In this document: piece by piece, positions 26,501 through 36,911 of the stretch
Numbering within the stretch: position 1 is the stretch's first letter
How the letters are laid out: every line of letters starts with the position of its first letter
Source: Pseudomonadota bacterium
Lineage (GTDB): Bacteria > Pseudomonadota > Alphaproteobacteria > Reyranellales > Reyranellaceae
Reading direction: 5' to 3'
Assembly (NCBI GenBank): GCA_023386865.1
Contig: JAEWIV010000363.1
Coordinates: 20,782-84,781 of the forward strand
DNA length: 64,000 bases
Made by a program: the position numbers and the translations under genes
The notes under the pieces: generated by a model
Seen by the model: the letters and a program-made list of their open reading frames with translations, nothing else
The model's database searches: none
What the model was told of the DNA's origin: nothing

Positions 26501-27754
26501 ATGGCGGCCTTCAAGTCGGACTTCATGCGGATCGTGCACGAGCGCGGCATGGTCCATCAGTGCAGCGACGCGGCGCGGCTCGACGAGCTGCTGGCGAGCG
26601 GCGTCCGCACGGCCTATATCGGCTTCGACTGCACCGCCGATTCCCTCCATGTCGGCCATCTCATGCAGATCATGCTGCTGCGCTGGTGGCAGAAGACCGG
26701 CCACAAGCCGATCACCTTGATGGGCGGCGGCACGACCAAGGTCGGCGATCCCTCGGGCAAGGACGAGACGCGGCAGCTGCTGACGCCGCAGCAGATCGAC
26801 GCCAACCTGGCGAGCATCCGCAAGAGCTTCGCCAATTACCTGACGTTCGGCGACGGCCCGACCGACGCGGTGATGACCAACAATGCCGAGTGGCTCGACA
26901 CGCTGCTCTACATCCCGCTGCTGCGCGACGTCGGCCGGCACTTCTCGGTCAATCGCATGCTGACCATGGATTCGGTGAAGCTCCGCCTCGAGCGCGACCA
27001 GCCGCTCACCTTCCTCGAATTCAACTACATGATCCTGCAGTCCTACGACTTCGTGGAGCTCTACAAGCGTCACAAGTGCATCCTGCAGATGGGTGGCTCG
27101 GACCAGTGGGGCAACATCGTCATGGGCGCCGATCTCGGCCGCCGCATGGAAGGCGGCGAGTTGTTCGCGCTCACCTCACCGCTGCTCGCCACGGCGTCGG
27201 GCGCCAAGATGGGCAAGACCGCGGGCGGTGCGGTGTGGCTCAACCCGGACCGGCTGAGCCCGTACGACTTCTGGCAGTACTGGCGCAATGCCGAGGACGA
27301 GGACGTCGGCCGCTTCCTGAAGGTCTTCACCGACATGCCGCTCGATGAGATCGGCCGGCTCGAGGCGCTGAAGGGCCAGGAGATCAACGAGGCCAAGAAG
27401 ATCCTCGCCACGGAAGTCACGGCGCTGGCGCACGGCCGCAAGGTCGCCGAGCAAGCGGCGGAGACGGCGCGGCGTACCTTCGAGGAAGGCGCTCGCGCCG
27501 ATTCGCTGCCCACCGTCGAGGTGCCGCGCACGCGGCTGGCTGCCGGGATCGCGGCGTTCGAGCTGCTGCACGAGGCGGGGCTCGCCGAGAGCCGCAACGA
27601 GGCGCGCAAGCTCATCAAGGGCGGCGGCGGGCGGCTGAACGACAAGCCGATCGCCGGCGATACCGTCACGGTCGGCGAAGGCGACCTCGATGCCTCGGGC
27701 ACGTTGAAACTCTCGGCCGGCCGCAAGCGCCACGTGCTGATCAGGGCCGTCTGA
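26501..27754 (+). CDS. tyrS: Tyrosyl-tRNA synthetase
   Basis: This 417-aa class I aminoacyl-tRNA synthetase has its HIGH-type motif as HVGH (about 48), a tyrosine pocket YDFVELYK and [12 protein letters not shown] (about 180-205), and a KMSKS loop present as AKMGKT (about 235). The S4 RNA-binding domain is at the C-terminus (about 350-417). Length and motifs are normal for the TyrRS found in alphaproteobacteria. Confidence 0.97.
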   Translation: MAAFKSDFMRIVHERGMVHQCSDAARLDELLASGVRTAYIGFDCTADSLHVGHLMQIMLLRWWQKTGHKPITLMGGGTTKVGDPSGKDETRQLLTPQQIDANLASIRKSFANYLTFGDGPTDAVMTNNAEWLDTLLYIPLLRDVGRHFSVNRMLTMDSVKLRLERDQPLTFLEFNYMILQSYDFVELYKRHKCILQMGGSDQWGNIVMGADLGRRMEGGELFALTSPLLATASGAKMGKTAGGAVWLNPDRLSPYDFWQYWRNAEDEDVGRFLKVFTDMPLDEIGRLEALKGQEINEAKKILATEVTALAHGRKVAEQAAETARRTFEEGARADSLPTVEVPRTRLAAGIAAFELLHEAGLAESRNEARKLIKGGGGRLNDKPIAGDTVTVGEGDLDASGTLKLSAGRKRHVLIRAV

Positions 27755-27769
27755 CCTTCCGCCTCTGCC

Positions 27770-30700
27770 TCAGGGCGCCCGCTGTACTTCCGGCGACGGC
27801 GGCGGCCGGGTGTTGTCCGGCGAGGCCGTGAAGAGCTCGCGCAAGGCGCCGGGCGTCATCGCCGACATCATGTTGACGTCGGTCTTGAGGTCGTCGAGCG
27901 GCCCCGAAAGCTGATAGGAGACGGCGAACACGCCGCCATCCTTGCCGCCGGTCAACAGCGGGCCGAGCAGCGGGACGTTCGACAAGAGGTTGTTCAGCGC
28001 GAAGGCCGGCACGACGATGCCGCCGATCCTGGCGGTGTCGTTGCCGAGATCGACATAGCCCTGGGCGGTGAGCCCGATCGACTGGCCGCTGGTGCGCCCG
28101 TTCCTGATGTGGACGCGATCGCCTATCTTGGCCAGCTTGGCCTCGAGGTTGTCGAATTGCTGCAGGGCGTTGCCGGCGCGGTTCAACGCGTCGATCGTCG
28201 TGTTCAGCGTGCCGACATTGGCGCGCGGCGCCACCTTCTGCAGCCGGTACGGCCCGAGCTTGAGGAAACCGTCGAGCGGCGAGCCCGCCGCGGTGTCGTC
28301 GTAGCGGCCTTCGATGTGGAGGTAGCCGTCGACCAGCCCGTCGAGCCATCCTGCATCCCTCAGCATCTGGCCGAAGTTGGCGATGTAGAGAAACAGCTTG
28401 CGGCCCCGTCCCTCCGGCGTGACGCGGAACGTCGATCCCTTGCCGGCGCCGATCGACAGGTCGGCGGCGGCAATGCGCTCACCGGCCAGCGCCAGGCTGC
28501 CGTTGACGTAACCCACCGAGCCGCGCGTGGTCAGCACCTGCTGAAGCTGCAGGGACATCCTGGTGCTGGACCGTCCCACGCCGGCCGGTCCGGCGGGATC
28601 CTTGGCGGCCAGATCGTCGCGCGCCTTGATCATGGCCTGCACGCGCGGCAGCTCGAGCGAGGGCCCGCGCAAGGATACCTCCACGCCACCCTGAATGCGC
28701 TTCCAGTCGCCCGAGACATCGGTCTGTCCCAGCTTGAGATGCTGCACGGCGATCTGCTGCAGGGTGTCGCCGGCGAAGCGCAGCTGGCCCTTGGCATTCA
28801 GCCCGTTGGCGCGGCCGTCGACGTCGATGGTCGTGAGCTTGCCGCCGGGGGCGAGCTTCATCGTCGTCTGGATCTGGCCCTCTGTGCCGGGAGGCTTGGC
28901 CCAGTCGAGGGGCGCCACGTCGGCCCGGGCCCCCTTGATGTCGAAACGGCCGGTCAGCTCGCCCGTACCGTTGGTCGCGACCTGATAGGCGAGCGTCGTG
29001 CCGATCGGGCCGCTGAGGTACGGCTCGGGCGACGGAAATCCGGCCTTGGCGACCACCGCCGTCGGTATGGTGCCCTTCAGCTCGTAGCGGCGGCGGAACG
29101 GCGCCTTGGCGCCGAACAGCTCGCGCCAGCCGATCTCGGCGACGCTGCCGTCGAGCTTGCCCGTGCCGCTGACGGCGAGCTCGGAATTGGCATATTTGAC
29201 GCGAGCCGTGGCCTCGGTGAGATCGACGTCGCCGATCGCGTCCTGCAACGAGAAGTGCGTCAGCGAAGCGTCGGCCTTGAGGTCGAGTTCGGCGATGGTG
29301 AGCGCATTCACGAGCGGAAAGCCGATCGCCAGGTCGACGGCGACCTCGCCGCCCAGCCGGCGGTAATCGTAAAGGACGTCCTTGGGCAGACCGAGCTTGG
29401 GCCGCGCCAGGAAGCGGATCACATCCTGCGCCGAGCCGGTGATCGGCATGCGGATCGCCGCGTACTGCGGCGACGGCCCGTCGAGTCCGGTGAGGTCGAT
29501 AGTGGCGCCCGCGGTCTGGAGATTGACGGCACTGCCGCGCGCCACATCGAAATGCAGGGTGCCGCCCTCGTAGCGCGCCTTGCCCGACACTCCCGCGAGC
29601 TCCGGCATGTGCGGCATATACCGCACCTTCATGCCGCGATAATCGATCAGGCCGACCAGCCGATCGACCTTCATCTCGGCCATGTCGTTGGCCGCGGCAC
29701 TCAGGGCGAACTCGGCGGCGACGTCGATCTCGCCGCTGCTGAGATTCGACAAGGCCCACTCTCGGCCGCCCGCAGCGAACTCCAGCGGCCAGTAGTCGCC
29801 CAGCCGGTCGACCGGGATCTGCCGCACCTCGGCACGGCCCGAGAAGGTCTGGCCTTCGGCCTTGCGCTCGCCGACGCCGCTGATCGACACCTTGGTCGCG
29901 CCGAAGTCGACGTCGATACGGTCGATCCTGGCCGCGTGCGTCGTCGCATCGAACGTCGCCCGGGCGTTCACCGACTTCACCGCGTGCGAAGCCGGCAGGA
30001 CTCCAGGGAGCGCCACTCGACCGTTCCCGCCGGTGACGTCAACGGCGATGCTGCGCACGTCGCCGTGGCCGTCGGCCTCGACATGCAGCCTTCCCGAGAG
30101 CGCGATATCGACGCCGCGCAGCAACGCAATGTCGGGGGACAGGTCGGCCAGCATCGATGGCTTGAAGCCGTCGACGGCGGCGTCGAAGGCGATGCGGCTG
30201 CGGTCGCGCGTGTAGACGCCTGACAGGGAGACGTCGACCCGGTTCCCGGCTTCGCCGATGACCTGCGCCGAGGCGGCGATGCTGACGCCGGCGGCGTCGC
30301 GTTTCAGTCGGCCGCGCGCCGAGGGCGCGGTCCAGGTAACCCCTGTCTTCACGTCGCGGATGGTCACCTTGGCACGCTCGATCTGGATCATGTCGAGCTG
30401 GCCGATCAGGGAGTCGTAGTTGGGCTCGGCCAGGAGTTGCTCGATCAGCAGGACCAGCGCCTCGCCCTGGGACTCCCCTTCGGAGGTGGTGAAGACGCGG
30501 CGCAGCATCCCGCCGTCACGCGCTATGTCGGCCTCGATGGTCGGACCCTCGATCGTGACCGAGGTCGGCAGGAGTATGCCCTGAAGGACGTTGCGGGCAT
30601 CGAAGGTGACGGACGCCATGGGGATGGTGGCGATCACCTCGCGCTCGCCCCGGATGAAGCGGATGCCGCTGAACACCAGGCGCGGCGGCTGGCTGACGCT

Positions 30701-30940
30701 GCCCCATTCCAGCGCGATGCGCCCGATCTCGGGCCTGATGTCGTTGCCCGGGACGTCCGTCGCCCGGGCGATGCGCTCCTTGAGGAAGTCGAGGTCGACG
30801 GGCCCTTCCATCAGGCGCAGGGCGGCTACCAGGACGAGGGCGGTGACGGCAAAAACGATGCCGGCGATCGCCCGCATGCACACCCGATACGTTCGTCTGA
30901 CCAACGGCTGAAACTTCCCGCTTCTTGACGATGACGACAC
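27770..30940 (-). CDS. YhdP/AsmA-like envelope protein (DUF3971)
   Basis: This 1056-aa protein has one N-terminal TM helix (about 23-43) and then a very long beta-rich periplasmic body typical of AsmA-like bridge proteins. These span the periplasm and are linked to phospholipid transport to the outer membrane. A C-terminal AsmA_2-type region (FGQMLRDAGWLDGLVDGYL ... PLLGPLLTG) supports the YhdP group. The GTG start at 30940 would overlap the opposite glnE upstream frame; an internal start near the TM helix (ATG 30877) is possible. It converges with tyrS, 15 bp apart. Confidence 0.85.
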   Translation of the reverse strand: MSSSSRSGKFQPLVRRTYRVCMRAIAGIVFAVTALVLVAALRLMEGPVDLDFLKERIARATDVPGNDIRPEIGRIALEWGSVSQPPRLVFSGIRFIRGEREVIATIPMASVTFDARNVLQGILLPTSVTIEGPTIEADIARDGGMLRRVFTTSEGESQGEALVLLIEQLLAEPNYDSLIGQLDMIQIERAKVTIRDVKTGVTWTAPSARGRLKRDAAGVSIAASAQVIGEAGNRVDVSLSGVYTRDRSRIAFDAAVDGFKPSMLADLSPDIALLRGVDIALSGRLHVEADGHGDVRSIAVDVTGGNGRVALPGVLPASHAVKSVNARATFDATTHAARIDRIDVDFGATKVSISGVGERKAEGQTFSGRAEVRQIPVDRLGDYWPLEFAAGGREWALSNLSSGEIDVAAEFALSAAANDMAEMKVDRLVGLIDYRGMKVRYMPHMPELAGVSGKARYEGGTLHFDVARGSAVNLQTAGATIDLTGLDGPSPQYAAIRMPITGSAQDVIRFLARPKLGLPKDVLYDYRRLGGEVAVDLAIGFPLVNALTIAELDLKADASLTHFSLQDAIGDVDLTEATARVKYANSELAVSGTGKLDGSVAEIGWRELFGAKAPFRRRYELKGTIPTAVVAKAGFPSPEPYLSGPIGTTLAYQVATNGTGELTGRFDIKGARADVAPLDWAKPPGTEGQIQTTMKLAPGGKLTTIDVDGRANGLNAKGQLRFAGDTLQQIAVQHLKLGQTDVSGDWKRIQGGVEVSLRGPSLELPRVQAMIKARDDLAAKDPAGPAGVGRSSTRMSLQLQQVLTTRGSVGYVNGSLALAGERIAAADLSIGAGKGSTFRVTPEGRGRKLFLYIANFGQMLRDAGWLDGLVDGYLHIEGRYDDTAAGSPLDGFLKLGPYRLQKVAPRANVGTLNTTIDALNRAGNALQQFDNLEAKLAKIGDRVHIRNGRTSGQSIGLTAQGYVDLGNDTARIGGIVVPAFALNNLLSNVPLLGPLLTGGKDGGVFAVSYQLSGPLDDLKTDVNMMSAMTPGALRELFTASPDNTRPPPSPEVQRAP

Positions 30941-30996
30941 GCCTGGGCGAGCGTGCCACCGGATACGAACGACAACTTAACCGACCCGCGCACCGC

Positions 30997-33954
30997 ATGT
31001 CTTGGCTTTCGACCGACCGCCTGCCGCGACCGCACGACACGGAGCGTCGCACCGTTGCATGGACGAGGTGGGGCGAGATCACCGCTCGCCCCGACGATCC
31101 CGCTCAGGCAGCGTTGCTCGACGCCCTGTTCGGCAACAGCCCGTATCTGACCGAAACATGCCTACAGAACCCGACTTTTATGACCGATCTGTGGCGTCGC
31201 GGCCCCGATGCCGCGCGTGCCGACCTCGCGGCCGAGCTCGCTGCCGTGCGATCCTCCGCACGCGACGGCGCGGCACCCGAGGCCGTGGCGACGGCGCTGC
31301 GCCGGCTCAAGCGCCGGGTGGCGCTCACGGTCGCCGTTGCCGACATCTCCGGGGCATGGTCGCTCGAGCAGGTGACCGGAGAGCTCACGGCCTTCGCCTC
31401 GGGTTGCCTCGATGCGCTCATGGACTCGATCCTCCTGCAACTCTCCCGCGACGGCCAGCTCGGCATCGGCAACGACCCCGAGGCCGCGGCCCTCACCGTG
31501 CTCGGCATGGGCAAGCTCGGGGCCGGCGAGCTCAACTACTCGAGCGACATCGACCTGATCCTGCTCTACGACCGCGACGCGGCGGCCCTGGCCGGCAACG
31601 ACCAGCTGTCTCGGCACTTCGTGCGGGCGGCCCGCATGCTGGTCCAGCTGATGTCGGAGACATCGGCGGACGGCTACATCTTCCGGACCGACCTGCGGCT
31701 TCGCCCCGACCCCGGGTCGACGCCGCTCGCCATGTCGGTTCAGGCAGCCGAGCTCTACTACGAAAGCGTCGGCCAGAACTGGGAACGCGCCGCCATGATC
31801 AAGGCCCATCCGGTGGCCGGCAATCGCGCCGTCGGCGCAGCGTTCCTGGGCGACCTCACGCCTTATATCTGGCGCAAGCACCTCGACTTCGCGGCGATCC
31901 ACGACATCCATTCGATCAAGCGCCAGATCGACGCCCATCGCGGCGGCAGCGCGGTGAAGGTGCTGGGCCACAACGTCAAGCTCGGCCGCGGCGGCATCCG
32001 CGAGATCGAGTTCTTCGCCCAGACCCAGCAGCTCATCTTCGGCGGCCGCAATCCCACGCTGCGCCGCCGCGCCACCTGCGAAACCCTGCGTGCGCTCGCC
32101 GCGGCGGGCCACATCGCGCCTACTACCGCCGACGAGCTGATCGAGGCCTACGGCTTCCTGCGCAACGTCGAGCACCGCCTGCAGATGGTCGACGACCGGC
32201 AGACGCACAGCCTGCCCGGCGACGAGGCCGGTGTGGCGGCCATCGCGACCTTCCTGGGCTATCCCGATTCGCCGTCCTTCCAAAAGGACCTGCTCGACCG
32301 CCTGCACCGCGTCGAGAGCCACTACGCCCGCCTGTTCGAGGAGGCGCCGAGCCTCGCCGGCCCGGGCGGCAACCTGGTGTTCACCGGCACCGACGACGAT
32401 CCGGGCACGCTGGCGACCCTGCAGACATTGGGCTTCCGCGATGCGTCGGCGGCAGCCAGCATCGTGCGGCGCTGGCATCACGGCCGCTATCGTTCCACCG
32501 CCACGGCGCGTGCCCGCGAGCTTCTCACCGAGCTGATGCCCGGCCTGCTGAAGGCACTGGGCTCGACCGCCGCCCCCGACCAGGCGCTGCTGAACTTCGA
32601 CCTCTTCCTCGGCAACCTGCCGGCCGGCATCCAGCTCTTCTCGCTGTTCAAGTCGAACCCCGCGCTGCTCGAGCTGGTGGCCGCGATCATGGGCAGCGCG
32701 CCGGGCCTTGCCGCCCATCTGGCGCGCCGCACCATCCTGCTCGATTCGGTGCTGTCGCCCGCCTTCTACCTGCCGCTGCCGGCCGTCGAGGAGATGCGCG
32801 CCGACCTCACCCGGCAGCTGGCCGCCGTCGAGCACGAGCAGGACATCCTCGACCAGGCGCGGCGCTGGGCCAACGACCGGCGCTTCCAGGTGGGCGTGCA
32901 GCAGCTCAAGGCGATCGTGCGGCCGGCACAGGCGGGCCTCGCCTATTCGGACATTGCCGCCGCGGCGATCTCCGCCGTGTGCGACCGCGTCGAACGGCTG
33001 TTCGCCGAGGCTCATGGCGGCTTCCGCGGCCAGCGCCTGGCGGTGCTGGGGATGGGCAAGCTCGGCAGCCGCGAAATGTCGGCGACGTCCGATCTCGACC
33101 TCATCTTCGTCTACGACATCCCGCCCGACCTCGAGGCGTCGGACGGCCGCCAGCCGCTGGCGCCGATCCAGTACTACACCCGGCTCAGCGCCAAGATCGT
33201 GACGGCGCTCACCGCCCACACCAACGAGGGCGCGCTGTACGAGGTAGACATGCGCCTGCGGCCGTCCGGCCGCGCCGGCCCGCTCGCCAACTCGCTCGAA
33301 GGCTTCGAGACCTACCATGCGCAGTCGGCATGGACGTGGGAGCACATGGCCCTCACCCGGGCACGTGTGATCCACGGGCCGGCCGGCCTGGTCGAGCGTC
33401 TGGCCGACATCGTCAAGGCCACGCTCTGCCGGCCGCGCGATCCGCTGGCGCTGGTGCGCGACGTCGCCGACATGCGCGACCGCATCGCCCGCCACGCGCC
33501 GCCCAAGAGCCCGTGGGATTTCAAGCATCTGCCCGGCGGCCTGTTCGACATCGACTTCGTGGCGCAATACCTCGCCCTGCGCCACGCCGCCGAGCGGCCC
33601 GACCTGCTTGACCCGCATCCCGCCGAGATGCTGCGTCGCGCCGCCGATGCCGGCTTCATAGACCGGGCCGACGCCGAGCGGCTGCGCGCGACGCGCACGC
33701 TGCTGTCCGACGTGCAGAGCATGCTGCGGCTCACCCTGAACGGCGACGAATCGGCGTTCGACGAGGCCAACGCGCCCGAAGGCCAACGCCGCCTGCTTGC
33801 CGTGACCGAGGGCGCCGGCGATCTCGCCGAGCTGCGCGCACGGATTGCGGCGGAAACCGGCGCGGCGCGTGCTATATACCGCCGCGTCGTCGAGCAGCCG
33901 GCGCGTGACGCCGGCTGGCAGGGCCGCGCGGACGACAAAAGGAGCGAGGCATGA
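30997..33954 (+). CDS. glnE: Glutamine synthetase adenylyltransferase/deadenylase GlnE
   Basis: This large bifunctional enzyme has two nucleotidyltransferase domains. The first has GMGKLGAGELNYSSDIDLI (about 170), the deadenylylating half. The second has GMGKLGSREMSATSDLDLI (about 685), the adenylylating half. PII proteins steer the two activities and so set GlnA activity by nitrogen status. The start MSWLSTDRL gives 985 aa, normal for the family. Earlier in-frame starts (ATG 30931, TTG 30925) would overlap the divergent YhdP-like gene. Its stop overlaps bcp (ATGA). Confidence 0.95.
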   Translation: MSWLSTDRLPRPHDTERRTVAWTRWGEITARPDDPAQAALLDALFGNSPYLTETCLQNPTFMTDLWRRGPDAARADLAAELAAVRSSARDGAAPEAVATALRRLKRRVALTVAVADISGAWSLEQVTGELTAFASGCLDALMDSILLQLSRDGQLGIGNDPEAAALTVLGMGKLGAGELNYSSDIDLILLYDRDAAALAGNDQLSRHFVRAARMLVQLMSETSADGYIFRTDLRLRPDPGSTPLAMSVQAAELYYESVGQNWERAAMIKAHPVAGNRAVGAAFLGDLTPYIWRKHLDFAAIHDIHSIKRQIDAHRGGSAVKVLGHNVKLGRGGIREIEFFAQTQQLIFGGRNPTLRRRATCETLRALAAAGHIAPTTADELIEAYGFLRNVEHRLQMVDDRQTHSLPGDEAGVAAIATFLGYPDSPSFQKDLLDRLHRVESHYARLFEEAPSLAGPGGNLVFTGTDDDPGTLATLQTLGFRDASAAASIVRRWHHGRYRSTATARARELLTELMPGLLKALGSTAAPDQALLNFDLFLGNLPAGIQLFSLFKSNPALLELVAAIMGSAPGLAAHLARRTILLDSVLSPAFYLPLPAVEEMRADLTRQLAAVEHEQDILDQARRWANDRRFQVGVQQLKAIVRPAQAGLAYSDIAAAAISAVCDRVERLFAEAHGGFRGQRLAVLGMGKLGSREMSATSDLDLIFVYDIPPDLEASDGRQPLAPIQYYTRLSAKIVTALTAHTNEGALYEVDMRLRPSGRAGPLANSLEGFETYHAQSAWTWEHMALTRARVIHGPAGLVERLADIVKATLCRPRDPLALVRDVADMRDRIARHAPPKSPWDFKHLPGGLFDIDFVAQYLALRHAAERPDLLDPHPAEMLRRAADAGFIDRADAERLRATRTLLSDVQSMLRLTLNGDESAFDEANAPEGQRRLLAVTEGAGDLAELRARIAAETGAARAIYRRVVEQPARDAGWQGRADDKRSEA

Positions 33955-34415
33955 GTGTCGAGGAAGGCAAGAAGGCGCCCGATTTCACGGCGGCGACCGA
34001 CGGCGGCAAGAAGCTGAAGCTGTCGGACCTGCGCGGCAAGCTCGTGGTGCTCTACTTCTATCCCAAGGACGACACGTCCGGCTGCACCGCCGAGGCCTGC
34101 GGCTTTCGCGACTCCCTGCCCGACTTCGGCAAGCTCAAGGCGCAGGTGATCGGCGTCAGCAAGGACAGCGTCGACAGGCACGACAAGTTCAAGAAGAAGT
34201 ATGGGCTGAACTTCCCGCTGGTGTCCGACGAAGACGGCAAGATCTGCGACAAGTACGGGACCTGGGTCGAGAAGAGCCTTTATGGCCGCAAATACATGGG
34301 CATCGAGCGCGCCACCTTCCTGATCGACAAGACCGGCACGGTCGCCAAGGTCTGGCACAAGGTGAAAGTGCCGGGTCACGTCGAGGAGGTTCTGAAGACG
34401 CTGAAGACTCTTTAG
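33951..34415 (+). CDS. bcp: Thioredoxin-dependent peroxiredoxin Bcp
   Basis: This 154-aa atypical peroxiredoxin has an active site DDTSGCTAEACGFRD, with the peroxidatic Cys at about 45 and the second Cys 5 residues later, as in 2-Cys Bcp. It reduces hydrogen and organic peroxides with thioredoxin as donor. The AGGAG-like ribosome site lies inside the end of glnE, and the ATG overlaps its stop; the glnE-bcp pairing is common in alphaproteobacteria. Confidence 0.95.
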   Translation: MSVEEGKKAPDFTAATDGGKKLKLSDLRGKLVVLYFYPKDDTSGCTAEACGFRDSLPDFGKLKAQVIGVSKDSVDRHDKFKKKYGLNFPLVSDEDGKICDKYGTWVEKSLYGRKYMGIERATFLIDKTGTVAKVWHKVKVPGHVEEVLKTLKTL

Positions 34416-34433
34416 CAGCGGAAAGCACGGAAC

Positions 34434-35897
34434 ATGGCGGACGTATTGATTTCCGGCGCGGGCCCGGTCGGCCTGACCATGGCCAACGAGCTGGCGCGCT
34501 ACGGCGTCGCCGTGCGCATCGTCGACAAGGAGGCGCATCGCACCGACAAGTCCAAGGCGCTGGTGCTGTGGCCGCGCACGCTGGAGCTTCTCCGCCATGG
34601 CGGCTACGTCGAGCCGTTTCTCGAGGCCGGCAACGTCGCCCATGGCGCGCAGCTCTCCGACGGCAAGACCATCGTGGCGCGCGTCACGACCGACGGCATC
34701 GACTCGATCTATCCCTACGCCCTCATGATCGCCCAGAGCGAGACCGAGCGCATACTCGAGGAAACCCTCGCCAGCCGCGGCATCGAGGTCGAGCGCCGCG
34801 TGTCGATGGAAGGCTTCTCCGAAAGGAGCACGGGCGGCATCGAAGCGGTGCTGCGCAAGGCAGACGGCACGAGCGAGACACTCCGCGCCGACTGGTTGCT
34901 GGGCTGCGACGGCGCCCATTCGACGACCCGTCATGCGCTGGGCTTCGCCTTCGAAGGGTCGACCCAGGACAGCGACTGGTACCTGGCGGACATCCACGTC
35001 AGCGGCCTCGCGCCGACCGACCACCTGCACATCTTCTGGCATCGCGACGGGATCCTGGCCTTCTTCCCCATCACGCCGGGCCGCTGGCGCGTCATCGCCG
35101 ATCTCGGCCGTGCGGCCGGCAGCGGCCATCACGCCGATCCGACCTTCGAGGAGATCCAGGCCATGGTCGCCCATCGCGGCAATCCGGGCATCAGGCTCAC
35201 CGACCCGGTCTGGCTGGCCGCCTTCCGCATCAACGAGCGCAAGGTCAAGGATTACCGCCGCGGCCGCGTGTTCCTCGCCGGCGACGCCGCCCACATCCAC
35301 AGCCCGGCCGGCGGCCAGGGCATGAACACGGGCATGCAGGACGCCTTCAACCTCGCCTGGAAGCTGAACCTCGTGATCAAGGGGCTGGCCAAGCCGTCCC
35401 TGCTCGACACCTATTCAAGCGAGCGCAGCGCCGTCGGCGAGATGGTGCTGCGAAATGCCGGCCGCATGACCGAGGCGGCGATCGCCCGCAACCCGGTCAT
35501 CCAGGGCCTGCGCAACGCCATGGTCAAGTTCGCGCTCTCCTTCCCGCAGATCGGCCACATCATGGCCGACACCTTGTCGGAGCTGAACATCGCCTATCCC
35601 GACAGTCCGCTGTCGGTCGCCGGCGCTCACCATGCTCATGGTACGAAGCCCGGCCATCGCTGGCCCGAGCCGCTCGCCGCCGACACCGCCAAGTCGCGGT
35701 TCATGGCGATCGGCCCGGCCGATGCCGTCGCCGACCTCGTGGCGACGTTTCCCAACCTCGTCGAGGCGGCAAGCGGCGCCAAGCGCGCCGACCCGCGCGA
35801 TCTCATCCTCGTGCGTCCCGACGGCTATGTCGGCTTCGCCGCGGCGGCGTCCGATCGCGCCGCTGCCGCCGCTTACCTGCGGGGCCTCGCAACGTAG
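34434..35897 (+). CDS. FAD-dependent aromatic monooxygenase
   Basis: This 487-aa class A flavoprotein hydroxylase has the Rossmann motif ISGAGPVGLTMANELARYG at the N-terminus, the DG motif in GCDGAHSTTRHALG (about 158) and the FAD ribityl motif VFLAGDAAHIHSPAGGQGMN (about 280-300). A thioredoxin-like C-terminal tail of about 90 aa is present, as in pentachlorophenol or phenol hydroxylases. The substrate is probably an aromatic compound and not definable here. It follows bcp by 18 bp, probably in one transcript. Confidence 0.88.
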   Translation: MADVLISGAGPVGLTMANELARYGVAVRIVDKEAHRTDKSKALVLWPRTLELLRHGGYVEPFLEAGNVAHGAQLSDGKTIVARVTTDGIDSIYPYALMIAQSETERILEETLASRGIEVERRVSMEGFSERSTGGIEAVLRKADGTSETLRADWLLGCDGAHSTTRHALGFAFEGSTQDSDWYLADIHVSGLAPTDHLHIFWHRDGILAFFPITPGRWRVIADLGRAAGSGHHADPTFEEIQAMVAHRGNPGIRLTDPVWLAAFRINERKVKDYRRGRVFLAGDAAHIHSPAGGQGMNTGMQDAFNLAWKLNLVIKGLAKPSLLDTYSSERSAVGEMVLRNAGRMTEAAIARNPVIQGLRNAMVKFALSFPQIGHIMADTLSELNIAYPDSPLSVAGAHHAHGTKPGHRWPEPLAADTAKSRFMAIGPADAVADLVATFPNLVEAASGAKRADPRDLILVRPDGYVGFAAAASDRAAAAAYLRGLAT

Positions 35898-35944
35898 CAT
35901 CGTCGCCGGGGCCGCGATCTCCCACTCCCAGGTCTAAAGATCAG

Positions 35945-36832
35945 TCAGCGACGGCGGGTGCTGCCGATCCACGAGCGAAAGATCCGAACCTTGGCGAGGT
36001 CGGCGCGTTCCGTCGGATAAAGCAGGCAGTATCGCCGGCCGCTCTTCACGAAACCGAACGGCGCGACGAGACGGCCGAGCTTGAGGTCTTCGACGACCAG
36101 CGGCCGCGGCGCCAGGGCGACGCCGAGCCCCGCGGCAGCGGCCTCGAGCAGGAAATAGAAATGCTCGAACCGCTGGCCCTTCGTCGCATCGACGTTGGCC
36201 GTCCCCGATTGCGCCAGCCAGTCCGCCCAGGCATCGGCCCGCGTCTCGGTATGAAGCAGCGCATGGTGGGCAAGGTCGCCCGGCCGACGCAGCTTGCGGC
36301 GCTGTGCCAGGGCCGGGCTGCACACCGGCCCGATCTCCTCGTTCATGAAGGCATGTGCTTCGATGCCGTCGGGCCAAGGCCCCGTACCGATCCGAACCGC
36401 GACATCGACGTCTGCGCGCGCGAAGTCGACCGGCGCCGACGATGCCGACAGGCGCACGTCGATGGCGGGATACCGCGCATTGAAGTCGTACAGTCGCGGG
36501 ATCAGCCACCGCATCATTAAGGTCGGCAGGCAGGACACCACCAACGGCCCCTGCCGCGTCGCTGCCGACAAGCGCGCCGCACTTGCCTCGACGACGTCCA
36601 GCGCGGTCCGTGCCGCCGGCAGGAACGCAGCCCCTGCCTCGGTCAGCTCGACGCGCCGGTTGAGGCGACGGAACAGCCGGACACCGAGATGCGTCTCCAG
36701 CGACTTCATCTGCCGACTGACGGCGCCATGCGTGACGTTAAGCTCGCGTGCGGCGGCACTGAAGCTCAGGTGACGCGCGGCCTCCTCGAAGGCCGGCAGC
36801 GCCTTCAAGGGCGGCAATCGGCGTCTGGCCAT
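35945..36832 (-). CDS. LysR-family regulator (GcvA-like)
   Basis: This 295-aa LysR protein starts with the HTH LPPLKALPAFEEAARHLSF and AAARELNVTHGAVSRQ, which is closest to the GcvA/AmpR-like subgroup. The effector domain occupies about 90-295. It is divergent from the serC-like operon across 79 bp, so it is the probable regulator of that operon. The inducer is unknown. Confidence 0.88.
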   Translation of the reverse strand: MARRRLPPLKALPAFEEAARHLSFSAAARELNVTHGAVSRQMKSLETHLGVRLFRRLNRRVELTEAGAAFLPAARTALDVVEASAARLSAATRQGPLVVSCLPTLMMRWLIPRLYDFNARYPAIDVRLSASSAPVDFARADVDVAVRIGTGPWPDGIEAHAFMNEEIGPVCSPALAQRRKLRRPGDLAHHALLHTETRADAWADWLAQSGTANVDATKGQRFEHFYFLLEAAAAGLGVALAPRPLVVEDLKLGRLVAPFGFVKSGRRYCLLYPTERADLAKVRIFRSWIGSTRRR

Positions 36833-36836
36833 GGTC

Positions 36837-36853
36837 TGTGATATTTTCTCACA
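36837..36853. promoter_or_regulatory. LysR-type box between divergent genes
   Basis: tgtgatattttctcaca is an inverted repeat (TGTGA/TCACA, 7-bp centre) of the T-N11-A form used by LysR proteins. It lies just outside the lysR start in the divergent intergenic region, where an autoregulatory site is expected. Functional proof is absent. Confidence 0.45.
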
Positions 36854-36911
36854 AAGGAGGTGACTTTAGATCGTTTGTCATGAGGCTCCAAGGTCGGTCA
36901 TCTGTGCAGAG

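Noticed and set aside
28109..36520. Very long open frames opposite to or out of frame with YhdP, GlnE and the monooxygenase
   Set aside because: They are shadows caused by high G+C third positions; compositions are Arg/Pro/Ala-rich without domains, and the opposite frames carry clear family motifs.
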